Assembly (NCBI GenBank): GCA_031275405.1
Contig: JAISOV010000046.1
Span: 1 to 64,000, forward strand
Direction of reading: 5' to 3'
DNA: 64,000 bases
Source: Clostridium sp.
GTDB taxonomy: Bacteria; Bacillota; Clostridia; Lachnospirales; Lachnospiraceae
In this document: one piece after another, positions 19,536 to 29,852 of the stretch
How positions within the stretch are numbered: position 1 is the stretch's first letter
Layout of the letters: every line of letters begins with the position of its first letter
The notes under the pieces: model-generated
The model's input: only the letters and a program-made list of their open reading frames with translations
Databases searched by the model: none
Told to the model about the DNA's origin: nothing
Made by a program: the position numbers and the translations under genes

Positions 19536-21820
19536 GAAATACCTCCTGTCATTTTTACCCCTTTTCCGTCCCGCTTCCCTTTTTTGATCCGGTTCAGGGA
19601 AAGGAGCCTGTCCTGATATTCGATCTGGTTTTCCCCGTTCGCCGAAAGATAATAAACCGCCTCCAGTCTGTCTTGCTCCCCTAGCTTCATTCCCCTTACG
19701 CCGATGGAGTTCTTCTTCTTTTCCGGGATCTCCTCCAAGGAAAAACGCAGGAAATACCCTGACTTAGACCGCAGGACTAGCTCCTTTACCATAGAATAGG
19801 GATCTTCGGAAACGGCGGAGAACAGGAATCCCTCATGCACCGCCTTGACGCTGAGAACCTGGTCGCCCTCTTCTAGTTTCGTGGCGGCCACAGAACGCTT
19901 GGACACGTCAAATTCCCCGCCGCCGACGACTTTCATCATGGACTTCTCCGTCACGAACACGAAACGGTTCAGGTTCAGCTGCGACTGGTTCGTCAGAAAG
20001 ACCACTTTTTCTTTCTCCGAACTGAACCGGCTCACATTGTCCACCGGGATCCCTTTGTCGCGGAATTTTCCAAACGGCAGATCCGCGACCTTGATGGTAT
20101 GCAGCTGTCCGGCGTCAGTGAAGATACAGATTTTTCCGGTGTTCTTGCAGGGGAACGCATAGCGGTATTCCGTGTCCGCCGCCTCCTTGTTGCGCTCATA
20201 GGCGGCGCAGTCGATGGTCTTCGCGTAGCCGAAGCGATCCATCAGGAAGACCACCTCGGTCTCCTCCGGCTCTTTCTCCCGGAACACAGCTTCCTGCGCG
20301 TTTTCGATCCGCGTCCTTCTTTTTCTGCCGTAGGCTTTCTTGACAGCATCCAGCTCCTGAAGGATCACCTGCGCCATCGTTTCCCGGCAGGATAAGATGT
20401 CCTCGTAGCGGTAGATGTTCGCCAGCGTCTCTTCGTGTTCCCGGATCAAGGCTTCCAGCTCCAGTCCGATCAGCTTATAAAGACGCATTTCTAAGATGGC
20501 GCTGGCCTGTTTCTCACTGAACAGCAGCTGCGCCGCCATGATCCGGGATTCTCTGGACTTGAATTTGATACCCTCTGTCTTCCCCTCCACCAGACAGGCC
20601 CTTGCCATGGCGCGGTCTTGGGAGCCGCGCAGGATCTCGATGACCAGATCGATCACGTTGCAGGCTTTGATCAGCCCCTCCTGGATCTCCTTGCGCTCGG
20701 TTTCCCGTGCCAGCAGACTGGTATATTTACGGGTGGCGACTTCGTACTGAAAGTCCACGCTTGCCTTGAGGATCTGTTTCAGGCCCATGGTTTCAGGTCT
20801 TCCCCCCGCTATGGCAAGCATATTTACCCCGAAAGTGTCTTCCAGCCTGGTCTTTTTATAAAGAAGATTCGTAAGACTTTCCACATCCGTTTCCTTCCGA
20901 AGCTCTAAGACGATACGGATCCCGTCTTTGGAAGACTGGTTGGAAATATCCAGAATGTCCTGTGTCTTTTTGCTCTCGGACAGCGCCGCCGTGTCCTGAA
21001 GGAACTTGGCGATGTTCGCGCCGATCATAGGATAGGGGATTTCCGTGATCACAAGGTTGATCCTGCCGCCCTTGCCCTTTTCGGTCGCGACTTTCCCCCG
21101 GACTTTGATTTTTCCGATTCCGGTTTCATAAATAGAAAGCAGTTCATCCTTGTTGATCACGATCCCTCCGGTGGGGAAATCCGGGCCTTTCACATACTTC
21201 ATCAGTTCCTTGGTGGTGATGTCCTCGTTCGCCATATAAGCTTTTACCGCGTCCGCTACTTCGCCCAGATTGTGGGGAGGGATACTGGTCGCCATCCCTA
21301 CGGCGATCCCCTCGGAGCCGTTGACGAGCAGATTGGGGATCTTGACCGGCAGTACGGAGGGTTCTTTTTCGGTCTCATCGAAATTGGGGATAAAATCCAC
21401 CACGTCTTTGTCCAGATCGCCAAGAAACGCTTCCTGCGTCACCCGCTGGAGCCTCGCTTCCGTGTAGCGCATGGCGGCGGCGCCGTCTCCCTCAATGTTG
21501 CCGAAATTCCCGTGTCCGTCCACCAGAGGAAGGCCTTTTTTGAAGTCCTGTGTCATGACTACTAAGGCGTCATAGATGGAACTGTCGCCGTGGGGATGGT
21601 ATTTGCCCATGGTGTCCCCGACGATACGGGCGCTCTTGCGGTAAGGGCGGTCGTATCGGATCCCCAGTTCGTACATGTCATACAGAGTACGCCGCTGCAC
21701 GGGTTTGAGTCCGTCGCGGACGTCCGGCAGGGCGCGGGCGACGATCACGCTCATAGCATAGTCGATATACGACTGCCGCATGACTTCCGAATATTCTGTT
21801 TTCAGGATCCTGTCTTCCAT
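19532..21820 (-). CDS. Type IIA DNA topoisomerase subunit A (GyrA/ParC family, ParC-like)
   Basis: [63 protein letters not shown]; no QRRGGKG GyrA box seen in CTD. Confidence 0.93.
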   Translation of the reverse strand: MEDRILKTEYSEVMRQSYIDYAMSVIVARALPDVRDGLKPVQRRTLYDMYELGIRYDRPYRKSARIVGDTMGKYHPHGDSSIYDALVVMTQDFKKGLPLVDGHGNFGNIEGDGAAAMRYTEARLQRVTQEAFLGDLDKDVVDFIPNFDETEKEPSVLPVKIPNLLVNGSEGIAVGMATSIPPHNLGEVADAVKAYMANEDITTKELMKYVKGPDFPTGGIVINKDELLSIYETGIGKIKVRGKVATEKGKGGRINLVITEIPYPMIGANIAKFLQDTAALSESKKTQDILDISNQSSKDGIRIVLELRKETDVESLTNLLYKKTRLEDTFGVNMLAIAGGRPETMGLKQILKASVDFQYEVATRKYTSLLARETERKEIQEGLIKACNVIDLVIEILRGSQDRAMARACLVEGKTEGIKFKSRESRIMAAQLLFSEKQASAILEMRLYKLIGLELEALIREHEETLANIYRYEDILSCRETMAQVILQELDAVKKAYGRKRRTRIENAQEAVFREKEPEETEVVFLMDRFGYAKTIDCAAYERNKEAADTEYRYAFPCKNTGKICIFTDAGQLHTIKVADLPFGKFRDKGIPVDNVSRFSSEKEKVVFLTNQSQLNLNRFVFVTEKSMMKVVGGGEFDVSKRSVAATKLEEGDQVLSVKAVHEGFLFSAVSEDPYSMVKELVLRSKSGYFLRFSLEEIPEKKKNSIGVRGMKLGEQDRLEAVYYLSANGENQIEYQDRLLSLNRIKKGKRDGKGVKMTGGIS

Positions 21821-21919
21821 ATGCTCCCTCCTGTGCGGGGTCATGCTTTTTTCGTCCGGCTCCCATCGGCTCGTCCTTTTTTTGTCCGCCTTTTTCCGCC
21901 CCGCTCCCGCCGGCCTGGG

Positions 21920-23875
21920 TCATACATCCAGTGCCGCTTCGGCGGCGTGTTCATAGAGGAACGCCTTGCGGGGCGGCACATCCGTTCCCATGAGCATTTC
22001 CGTGACTTCGGAAGCCATGCGCGCATTCTCGATCTCCACGGATTTCAGGAGCCGGGTGTCCGGGTTCAGCGTAGTTTCCCAAAGCTGATCCGCGTCCATC
22101 TCCCCCAGTCCTTTGTAACGCTGTAAGGTGAACGGGCCTTTGTGTGTCCTGCGGTATCGTTCCAGGGCCTTGTCGTCGTATAGGTACTCTTCTTTCCCCT
22201 TCGCGGGCATGGCCTTATACAGGGGCGGCATGGCGAGATAGACATGTCCCTCGTAAATCAGCTCCGGCAGGAAGCGGTAAAACAGGGTAAGCAGCAGCGT
22301 GGAGATATGGGCGCCGTCCACGTCGGCATCCGCCATGATGATGATCTTGTGGTAGCGCAGCTTCTTAATGTCAAAATCATTGCCATAGCCCTCCGAGAAC
22401 CCGCAGCCGAACGCGTTGATCATGGTCTTGATCTCCGTGTTCGCCAGTACCTTATCAATGCTGGCTTTCTCCACGTTCAGGATCTTCCCCCGGATAGGGA
22501 GGATAGCCTGGAAATTCCGGTTTCTGGCCGTTTTGGCGCTGCCCCCCGCCGAATCCCCCTCTACGATGAAAATCTCGCATTGCAAGGGATCCTTGGACTC
22601 GCAGTTGGCAAGCTTCCCGTTGGCGTCAAAGGAAAATTTCTGCTTGGTCAGCAGGTTGCTGCGCGCCTTTTCCTCCGTCTTCCGGATTTTGGCGGCTTTC
22701 TCCGCACAGCTGAGGATGGTTTTCAAGGTCTCCAGATTGCGGTCAAAGAAACGCACCAGTTCCTCACCCGCGACTTTGCCGACGGCTCTTGCCGCATCCT
22801 GGTTGTCCAGTTTGGTCTTAGTCTGCCCCTCGAAACGGGGATCCGGGTGCTTGATGGAAATGACCGCCGTAATGCCGCTGCGCACATCGGCTCCGGTGAA
22901 ATTAGCGTCTTTCTCTTTTAAGATGTTCAGTGTCCGGGCATAGGTGTTCATGATGTTCGTGAACGTGGTCTTGAAGCCGGTCAGATGTGTGCCGCCCTCG
23001 GAGTTGTAGATATTGTTGCAGAAGCCCAGCACATTCTCATGAAACTCGTTTACATACTGGAACGCCGCTTCCACGGTGATCCCCTCGCTTTCCCCGGAGA
23101 AGTAGACCACCTCGTGAAGGCTTTCCGATTTGTTCATATCCTTGATGAAGCCGACCAGCCCTTCCGGCTCATGGTAAGTGACGACTTCCGGCGCCGCTTT
23201 CCCCGTTCCGGGAGAGTCGGCGTCCTGCGTCCGTTTATCGGTGAAGACAATCGTAAGCTGTGGGTTCAGGTAAGCCGTCTCATGCAGGCGGCTTTTGATG
23301 TCGTCTTCCTTGAAGCGGATCTTCTCAAAAATCGTGTCGTCCGGGAGAAAATGAACCGTGGTTCCGGTTTCTTTCGTCTTCCCCACCACCGGAAGCAGCC
23401 CGTCTTTGAGTTCAATGACGGGCTTTCCCTGTTCATAACGGTCTTCATAAAGGAAGCCGCCGCTTTTGACCTGAACGGTCAACCGGCTGGAAAGGGCGTT
23501 CACTACCGAAGAGCCTACTCCGTGAAGTCCTCCGCTGGTCTGATAGGCGGAGCTGTCGAATTTGCCTCCGGCGTGGAGAGTGGTGAACACCAGCCGCTCC
23601 GCGCTGACGCCTTTTTCATGCATTCCCACCGGGATCCCCCTGCCGTCATCGCTGACGGTAGCGGAGCCGTCCGCTTCCAGAGTCACCTTGATCAGGTTGC
23701 AGAAACCCGCCAGATGTTCGTCCACCGCGTTATCCACGATTTCATAGATCAGATGGTTCAGGCCTCTGGTGGAAACGCTTCCGATATACATACCGGGCCG
23801 CTTGCGGACCGCTTCCAGTCCCTCCAGTACAGTGATGCTGGAAGCGTCATAAGTCGTCGTCTTTTTCTCTTCCAT
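21920..23875 (-). CDS. Type IIA DNA topoisomerase subunit B (GyrB/ParE family)
   Basis: [71 protein letters not shown]. Confidence 0.95.
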   Translation of the reverse strand: MEEKKTTTYDASSITVLEGLEAVRKRPGMYIGSVSTRGLNHLIYEIVDNAVDEHLAGFCNLIKVTLEADGSATVSDDGRGIPVGMHEKGVSAERLVFTTLHAGGKFDSSAYQTSGGLHGVGSSVVNALSSRLTVQVKSGGFLYEDRYEQGKPVIELKDGLLPVVGKTKETGTTVHFLPDDTIFEKIRFKEDDIKSRLHETAYLNPQLTIVFTDKRTQDADSPGTGKAAPEVVTYHEPEGLVGFIKDMNKSESLHEVVYFSGESEGITVEAAFQYVNEFHENVLGFCNNIYNSEGGTHLTGFKTTFTNIMNTYARTLNILKEKDANFTGADVRSGITAVISIKHPDPRFEGQTKTKLDNQDAARAVGKVAGEELVRFFDRNLETLKTILSCAEKAAKIRKTEEKARSNLLTKQKFSFDANGKLANCESKDPLQCEIFIVEGDSAGGSAKTARNRNFQAILPIRGKILNVEKASIDKVLANTEIKTMINAFGCGFSEGYGNDFDIKKLRYHKIIIMADADVDGAHISTLLLTLFYRFLPELIYEGHVYLAMPPLYKAMPAKGKEEYLYDDKALERYRRTHKGPFTLQRYKGLGEMDADQLWETTLNPDTRLLKSVEIENARMASEVTEMLMGTDVPPRKAFLYEHAAEAALDV

Positions 23876-23941
23876 CTTGCCCCCGTCTGCCGCGGCAAAG
23901 ATCCCTTCCGGCAGCAGAATTCCTGTTGTACCCGCCGCGCC

Positions 23942-24868
23942 TTAGGTTCTGTCGTAATCCATCCTTTTGCAGCAGGCCACCGCCAAAGAGCCTGGCCCGA
24001 TATGACAGGCAATGCTCAAAGGGAGATGAGCCGTGTCAACCTCACAGCCTGGAAAAGTATCTTCCAGTTCCTTTTTCAGCACCAAAGAAGCTTCTTCATT
24101 CTGCGTGTGCGCAATATACAGACAAAGGTTTTTCGACGTGTCGGCCAGTCCGCCGAAACGGTTCCGGATGTCGTTTTGCAGGGCCTTTAGCATGATGGAC
24201 TTGCCCTGGTAAGTGGTTCTGGCTTTGGCAAAGGCGTCCAGTCTGTCTCCTTGGATCTGCAGCACGGGTTTGATTTTCAGCAAGGTTCCGAGGGCGGCCG
24301 CCGCCGGGGTGATCCGTCCGCCTTTTTTCAGGTAATATAAAGTATCCAGCATGATGTAGATACTGCTGTTATAGCAATCCTCCTCCAGAAGCTCTTTGAT
24401 CTGGGCAGCGCTCTTCCCTCTTTGTGCCAGCTGTACCGCGTCTAAGGCGGACTGGCGCTGCGACACGGAAATGCGCCGGTTGTCCGCCACCTGTACCCTG
24501 CCGCCGTACTCTCTGGAAAGCAGGACGGCACTCTCACAGGAGCCGCTCAATCCGCTGCTCATGGGGATATGGACGACCTCGTCATGAGTCTTCAGCAGCC
24601 TGTTCCACAAATTCCTGACCGCTTCCGGCGAGGGCTGGCTGGTGATGACGTTCGCGCCCTCCGCCAGCCTATTGTAAAATTCGGGAACCGTCAGATTGAC
24701 GTCTTCATAAAAAGTCTCTTCGTTAATAGAAAACGGCATAGGGATAACAGAAATCCCCAGATTTTCCCCCTCTGCCTGTGAAATCCCGCTGTTGCTGTCC
24801 GTCACGATCGCAATCTTACCCGCTGAGTCTCCGCTGTTGCCGTCCGTCACTGTCGCAGTCTTTCCCAT
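23942..24868 (-). CDS. DegV family fatty-acid-binding protein with duplicated N-terminal segment
   Basis: IAIVTDSNSGISQAEGENLGISVIPMPFSINEETFYED, ITSQPSPEAVRNLW, PMSSGLSGSCESAVLLS. Confidence 0.93.
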   Translation of the reverse strand: MGKTATVTDGNSGDSAGKIAIVTDSNSGISQAEGENLGISVIPMPFSINEETFYEDVNLTVPEFYNRLAEGANVITSQPSPEAVRNLWNRLLKTHDEVVHIPMSSGLSGSCESAVLLSREYGGRVQVADNRRISVSQRQSALDAVQLAQRGKSAAQIKELLEEDCYNSSIYIMLDTLYYLKKGGRITPAAAALGTLLKIKPVLQIQGDRLDAFAKARTTYQGKSIMLKALQNDIRNRFGGLADTSKNLCLYIAHTQNEEASLVLKKELEDTFPGCEVDTAHLPLSIACHIGPGSLAVACCKRMDYDRT

Positions 24869-24943
24869 TCATGTTCTCCCGTTTTGTGTGGAACCTTATG
24901 TTATTTTTTCATTGCTTTCCACATAATCATCCTTATTGTACTT

Positions 24944-27025
24944 TCATATGCTCCGAAAGTCAACCATATTCCCATCGTCAGGCGACAAATCAGCGCCGGT
25001 TGATCTGTCGCCTGACGACTGCGCCAGAATGTGCCTGCGCAGGGGCGGGTACTCTTGTGCCTCGAACACGCTGTCCACGGCCTCCGAAGCCTGTCTCAAA
25101 ATGTCCATATCCTGGTAGATGTCGCCCATACGGAAAGCAAAATCCCCGCTCTGGCGGATTCCGAAAAGATCTCCCGGCCCCCGCAGTTTCAGGTCTTCGG
25201 AAGCAATCCAAAAACCGTCTCCGGATTTCGTCAGGATATTCAGCCGAGCCATCGTTTCTTTCGTTTCCTTCGTGCTGACGAAGATGCAGTAGCTCTGATG
25301 GAGGCCCCGTCCGACGCGTCCCCGCAGCTGGTGAAGCTGCGCCAGGCCGAACCGCTCCGCATTCTCAACTAACATGACGGAAGCGTTCGGCACGTCGATT
25401 CCCACCTCGACGACCGTAGTGGATACCAGAAGGTCGATCTGGCCGGCGGAAAACGCTTCCATAATACGGTTCTTCTCCGCCGGCTTCATCTTCCCATGGA
25501 GGGAGGCGAGCCTGATTTCCTCCGGCAGCGTCGCCTTCAGCTTCCGGGTATACTGCATCACATTCTCCAGATGGACGGCTTCGCCCTCGTCCACCATCGG
25601 GCAGATCACATAAGCCTGCCTCCCCGCCTTGATTTCCCGGGCAAGGAACTCATAGGCCTTATGGCGATAGGAAGTATTTACCACACAGGATTTGATGGGA
25701 AGCCGGTTCTGCGGCAATTCATGGATGACGGAAAGGTGCAGATCGCCGTACAGGATGATGGCGAGCGTCCGAGGAATAGGCGTCGCGCTCATGACCAGTA
25801 TATGGGGAACATTTCCTTTTCCGGCCAGCTGTTCCCTCTGGCGCACCCCAAAACGATGCTGTTCGTCCGTGATGGCAAGAGCCAGGCAGCGAAAAAGAAT
25901 CTTCTCCTGGATCAAGGCATGGGTGCCGATCACCAGGTTCACTTCCCCGCTCTCGATCCCAAGCCGGGCCTCCCTCTTTTGCTTTGCCGTCATAGAACCC
26001 GTCAGCAGGACGGGACGAAAAGGAAGTCCATAACGGTCGGTATACGTCCGAAACGACTGGTAATGCTGCATGGCCAGAACCTCGGTGGGAGCCATGAAAG
26101 CCCCCTGGTATCCGCTCTGTACGCACAGAAGCAGAGCCAGCAGAGCTACGATGGTCTTCCCGGAGCCTACGTCTCCTTGGATCAGGCGGTTCATACAGCC
26201 CGTGCCGGACAGATCTTCCTGGATTTCCTCCCACACTTTTTCCTGCGCGCCCGTCAGGCGAAAAGGAAGCTGCCGCAGAAACCGTGCGCAGCCGCCTGTT
26301 TCCTCCATCGGGTAGCCGTTTGGGAGGGAAAAAGCAAGGTCTCTATTCTGACGCAGGAAAAACAGGAAGTCGAAAAATTCGTCAAATACCAGGCGCCGCC
26401 TTGCCTGCTTCCATTTCTCATCGTCTTCCGGAAAATGGACGCCGCAGACGGCTTCCCGGCGGGAAACCAGTCCATACCTTTGTACAAGCGGCGCCGGATA
26501 ATATTCTTCCTCCCACTCATAGAAAGACAGCGCCTGTTTCACCGCTTTCTGGACGGACTGGTTCGTCAGTCCCTTGGTCAGGGCATAACAAGGCTGAATG
26601 GTTTCCATCCGGCTCTCATACTGCAAGGGGGAAAAAATCTTTGGCTGTTCCATGAGCCTTGCCGTACCCCTTGACTGCACCAGTCCCCGGAAGACGTAGG
26701 AAACGCCGCTCTTGAACGAGTTTTTCAGATAGACCATGTTGAAGAAGATCAGCAGCATACTTGCGGAGGCGTCTTTGACCACCACATGGAGCATGGTGAG
26801 GTTCCTGCCCTCACGGACGACCGGAACCTGCGCCACCTCGGCACAGACGGCACAGATTTCGCCGGGAGCGGCCTGGCTGATCGGAACGGGGGCGCAAAAA
26901 CGCTCGTAATCCCTAGGGTAGTGCCTCAGCAGCCCGCCCACCGTGGCAACCCCGAGCTTCTGGAACAGCCCGGAAGTCTTTTCACCGATGCCTTTCAGCC
27001 GGATGATCGGTGTCTGATCGTTCAT
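24944..27025 (-). CDS. recG: ATP-dependent DNA helicase RecG
   Basis: RLIQGDVGSGKTIVALLALL, MAPTEVLAMQHY, ITDEQHRFGVRQRE, VMSATPIPRTLA, TTVVEVGIDVPNASVM, QLHQLRGRVGRG. Confidence 0.97.
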   Translation of the reverse strand: MNDQTPIIRLKGIGEKTSGLFQKLGVATVGGLLRHYPRDYERFCAPVPISQAAPGEICAVCAEVAQVPVVREGRNLTMLHVVVKDASASMLLIFFNMVYLKNSFKSGVSYVFRGLVQSRGTARLMEQPKIFSPLQYESRMETIQPCYALTKGLTNQSVQKAVKQALSFYEWEEEYYPAPLVQRYGLVSRREAVCGVHFPEDDEKWKQARRRLVFDEFFDFLFFLRQNRDLAFSLPNGYPMEETGGCARFLRQLPFRLTGAQEKVWEEIQEDLSGTGCMNRLIQGDVGSGKTIVALLALLLCVQSGYQGAFMAPTEVLAMQHYQSFRTYTDRYGLPFRPVLLTGSMTAKQKREARLGIESGEVNLVIGTHALIQEKILFRCLALAITDEQHRFGVRQREQLAGKGNVPHILVMSATPIPRTLAIILYGDLHLSVIHELPQNRLPIKSCVVNTSYRHKAYEFLAREIKAGRQAYVICPMVDEGEAVHLENVMQYTRKLKATLPEEIRLASLHGKMKPAEKNRIMEAFSAGQIDLLVSTTVVEVGIDVPNASVMLVENAERFGLAQLHQLRGRVGRGLHQSYCIFVSTKETKETMARLNILTKSGDGFWIASEDLKLRGPGDLFGIRQSGDFAFRMGDIYQDMDILRQASEAVDSVFEAQEYPPLRRHILAQSSGDRSTGADLSPDDGNMVDFRSI
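24976..25017. repeat. Inverted repeat (12-bp perfect outer arms) inside the 3' end of recG
   Basis: CGTCAGGCGACA-AATCAGCGCCGGTTGATC-TGTCGCCTGACG. Confidence 0.9.
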
Positions 27026-27063
27026 ACGAACCCTCTTTTTCAAGGAACCATCGCACTGGCCCA

Positions 27064-28773
27064 TTATTCTACGGAAATCAGGTAATAGTAAATGGGCTGC
27101 CCGCCGTACTGGAGTTCCACGTCACAGCCCGGATAAGCTTTGCGGAGTTCCTCCTGAAGGCTCATCGCCTGTGCTTCCTCCGCTTCGCTTCCATAATAAA
27201 TGCTGATCAGTTCGGAGGCAGCGTCCGTCATTGCCGCCGCCAGTTCCTGCGCAATCCGGAGCATATCCGTACCGACGGACAGAATCCCGGAATCCCCGAT
27301 CCCCATATAATCCCCCTGCTTGATCTCTTTCTCGCCGATGGTAGTATCCCGTACTGCGTAAGTGATCTGCCCGGTCTTCACATGATCGATCTCCCGCAGC
27401 AAGGTTGCCTCGTTCTCATCTACGGAAAGTTCCGGCACATAGTTGATGACCGCGGTGATCCCCTGCGGGATCGTCTTGGTCGGGATGACCAGCAGATTCT
27501 TCTCCGTGGTCAGTTCCGCCGCCTGATTCGCCGCCAAGATGATGTTTTTGTTGTTAGGCAGGAGGAAGATCGTCTGGGCGTTCACTTTCTCCACGGCGTC
27601 CAGAATATCCGCCGTACTGGGGTTCATGGTCTGGCCGCCCTCGATGAGGTAATCCACCCCTAGGCTCAGAAAGATCTTATTCAGTCCGTCGCCCGCCGAT
27701 ACGGCGATAAAGCCCACCGGCTTCTGGGGAAGGGGAACGACGGGCGGCGCTTCTTTTGCCGACTCCTGTTTTTGGGCTTTCTGAAACAGCTTCTCCTGAT
27801 GCTCCAGGCGCATGTTGTCGATCTTGATACTGGACAGCTCCCCGTATTTCAAGGCTCTCTGGATGGCAAGACCCGGATCGTTGGTATGTACATGTACTTT
27901 TACCATGCCCTCGTCCGCCACGCATACCAGAGAATCCCCGATGGATTCCAGATAATTTTTGAAGTCGATCTCATTTTTAGCATTGAATACCCGGGAAGGG
28001 GAGGAAGCGCCGTCTTCCGGTTTCAGTAAGATGATGAATTCCGTGCAGTAGCCGAAGGTGATCTCGGCTTCCTCCTGTGCGCTCAAAAAGGAAGCGGAAC
28101 CGCCTCTGCCGGCAAAAGCCGTCTGCGCGTCAAAATCCAGATCGACTTCTTTGCCTAGGAACGCGTCATACGCGCCGCTCAGCACCTCGATCAGTCCCTG
28201 GCCGCCGGAATCCACCACGCCCGCCTGTTTCAGCACCGGGAGCAGTTCCGGCGTCTGGGTCAGTACGTATCTGCCATGTTTCAGGATCTGCGCAAAGAAC
28301 TGTTCCAGGTCTTTTATCCCGTCGTCCGCTAGTTCGCGGGCTTTTTCTCCGCAGCCTCTCGCCACCGTCAGGATCGTTCCCTCTTTGGGCTTCATCACCG
28401 CTTTGTAAGCTGTATCCACCGCCTTTTCGATCGCGTCGGCAATCAGCGGCGCGTCAATGACCCGGTGTCCTCGGATCGTCCTGGTGAATCCCCGAAACAG
28501 CTGAGATAAAATGACGCCGGAATTTCCTCTGGCTCCCCGCAAGGATCCCCCGGAAATCGCCTTGCAGAGGGATTCCATGTCCGTCTGTTCCCCCAGCGCG
28601 GATACTTCCCTTGCCGCAGTCATAACGGTCATCGTCATGTTCGTGCCGGTATCCCCGTCCGGAACCGGGAACACGTTCAGTTCGTTGATCCAGTCTTTCT
28701 TAGCGTCCAGATTCTTCGCTCCGGCTAAGAACATTTTTGAAAGCAGCCTAGCGTCTATCGTCGTCTTGCTCAC
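27064..28773 (-). CDS. DAK2 domain-containing protein (YloV/FakA-like)
   Basis: NVFPVPDGDTGTNMTMTVMTA, GARGNSGVILSQLFRGF, DSGGQGLIEVL; next to Asp23 and recG, a conserved Firmicutes order; GTG start. Confidence 0.92.
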   Translation of the reverse strand: MSKTTIDARLLSKMFLAGAKNLDAKKDWINELNVFPVPDGDTGTNMTMTVMTAAREVSALGEQTDMESLCKAISGGSLRGARGNSGVILSQLFRGFTRTIRGHRVIDAPLIADAIEKAVDTAYKAVMKPKEGTILTVARGCGEKARELADDGIKDLEQFFAQILKHGRYVLTQTPELLPVLKQAGVVDSGGQGLIEVLSGAYDAFLGKEVDLDFDAQTAFAGRGGSASFLSAQEEAEITFGYCTEFIILLKPEDGASSPSRVFNAKNEIDFKNYLESIGDSLVCVADEGMVKVHVHTNDPGLAIQRALKYGELSSIKIDNMRLEHQEKLFQKAQKQESAKEAPPVVPLPQKPVGFIAVSAGDGLNKIFLSLGVDYLIEGGQTMNPSTADILDAVEKVNAQTIFLLPNNKNIILAANQAAELTTEKNLLVIPTKTIPQGITAVINYVPELSVDENEATLLREIDHVKTGQITYAVRDTTIGEKEIKQGDYMGIGDSGILSVGTDMLRIAQELAAAMTDAASELISIYYGSEAEEAQAMSLQEELRKAYPGCDVELQYGGQPIYYYLISVE

Positions 28774-28787
28774 GTGACCAGCCCTCC

Positions 28788-29147
28788 TTAATCAATCACT
28801 CTCACACCTTCCACAAAGATGTTGATTTTTTCGATTTCGATACCGGTAAACTCTTCTACCTTATATTTTACGTTGCTGATCAGGTTGTCGGCTACCGCTA
28901 TAATGCTCACTCCGTAAGCCACAATGACATGAAAGTCCAAGGTCAGCCTGTTCCCGGAAAGAGAGACCGAAATCCCCCTCGTCAGACTGTCCATTTTCAG
29001 CAGACGCACCAGACCGTCCTTCACGTTGACGCCCGCCATGCCCACGATACCGAAACATTCCACCGCCACGCTGCCCGCGTACTGGGCGATTACCTCATTG
29101 TCAATAAAAATGCTTCCCATACGGGTATCTACCAATGAACCTTTCAT
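28788..29147 (-). CDS. Asp23/Gls24 family envelope stress response protein (YloU-like)
   Basis: GSIFIDNEVIAQYAGSVAVECFGIVGM, FHVIVAYGVSIIAVADNLISNVKYKVEEFTGIEIEKINIFVEGVRVID; RBS AGGAGG. Confidence 0.93.
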   Translation of the reverse strand: MKGSLVDTRMGSIFIDNEVIAQYAGSVAVECFGIVGMAGVNVKDGLVRLLKMDSLTRGISVSLSGNRLTLDFHVIVAYGVSIIAVADNLISNVKYKVEEFTGIEIEKINIFVEGVRVID

Positions 29148-29209
29148 ACGGAAACCTCCTTTATCATTTTGCTCCCATCCGTCCGTCTCAGCGGACATCA
29201 GATCCCTGA

Positions 29210-29250
29210 TTGGAAAGCGGCCTTCTTTCGTTGGAAAGCGGCCTTCTTTC
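29210..29250. repeat. 20-bp tandem direct repeat (TTGGAAAGCGGCCTTCTTTC x2)
   Basis: Two identical 20-mers separated by one base upstream of the Asp23 gene. Confidence 0.9.
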
Positions 29251-29330
29251 AAATTTGATACCGTATGTATTTTATCAGCTTTCCCTGAAAAAGGAAACCA
29301 TAAAATACAAAATATTTTTCTTGCATTTTT

Positions 29331-29349
29331 TTTCTTTTTCTGGTATCCT
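29331..29349 (+). promoter_or_regulatory. Putative sigma-A promoter for rpmB (partial: -35 TTGCAT at 29331, -10 near 29344)
   Basis: TTGCAT-17 nt-TATCCT upstream of the rpmB leader. Confidence 0.55.
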
Positions 29350-29365
29350 ACGTGTAGGCAGTGAG

Positions 29366-29473
29366 CCAAGCGGCTGCAAAGCAGCCATTTGGCGAACGCG
29401 CACGAACCATGATTTGCGAAGCAAATTCATGGTATCAGGACTTTATTGTGAATTTATAGCTCTGCTATAAATT
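29366..29473 (+). promoter_or_regulatory. Three consecutive hairpins in the rpmB leader
   Basis: CCAAGCGGCTGC-AAA-GCAGCCATTTGG; ACCATGATTTGC-GAA-GCAAATTCATGGT; AATTTATAGC-TCT-GCTATAAATT. Confidence 0.7.
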
Positions 29474-29546
29474 TTGCACCTAGTAAACTTCTGTAAAAAC
29501 GAGAACCTAGGCGCGGACGGCGCAGGTGCTATAAGGAGGTGTCAGT

Positions 29547-29732
29547 ATGGCAAAGTGTGATATTTGCGGCAAGGGCGTTCTATTCGGACATAACGTAAGC
29601 CATTCTAATAGAAAGACGAATGCAATCTGGAAGCCAAATGTCAAAAGAATCAGATGCAAGGTGAACGGCGCGGCAAAACGGCTGCATGTGTGTACCAGAT
29701 GTATGCGCTCCGGCAAAGTAGAGAGAGCGTGA
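29547..29732 (+). CDS. rpmB: 50S ribosomal protein L28
   Basis: [46 protein letters not shown]. Confidence 0.98.
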   Translation: MAKCDICGKGVLFGHNVSHSNRKTNAIWKPNVKRIRCKVNGAAKRLHVCTRCMRSGKVERA

Positions 29733-29852
29733 CCGGTACGAATGGCGAACTTGCGTACCACAATCTGAAAACCGAAAAGAAACCCCAAAAAGAAAAGTTG
29801 CCGCTGCGCAGTTTGATCTATTCAGGTGCGTGGGCGGTTTCTTTCTGTGTCC

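Noticed and set aside
22985-24190. 401-aa plus ORF opposite the topoisomerase B and DegV genes
   Set aside because: Antisense to two well-supported genes, no domain recognised
25496-26674. 392-aa plus ORF opposite recG
   Set aside because: Antisense to recG, no recognisable motifs
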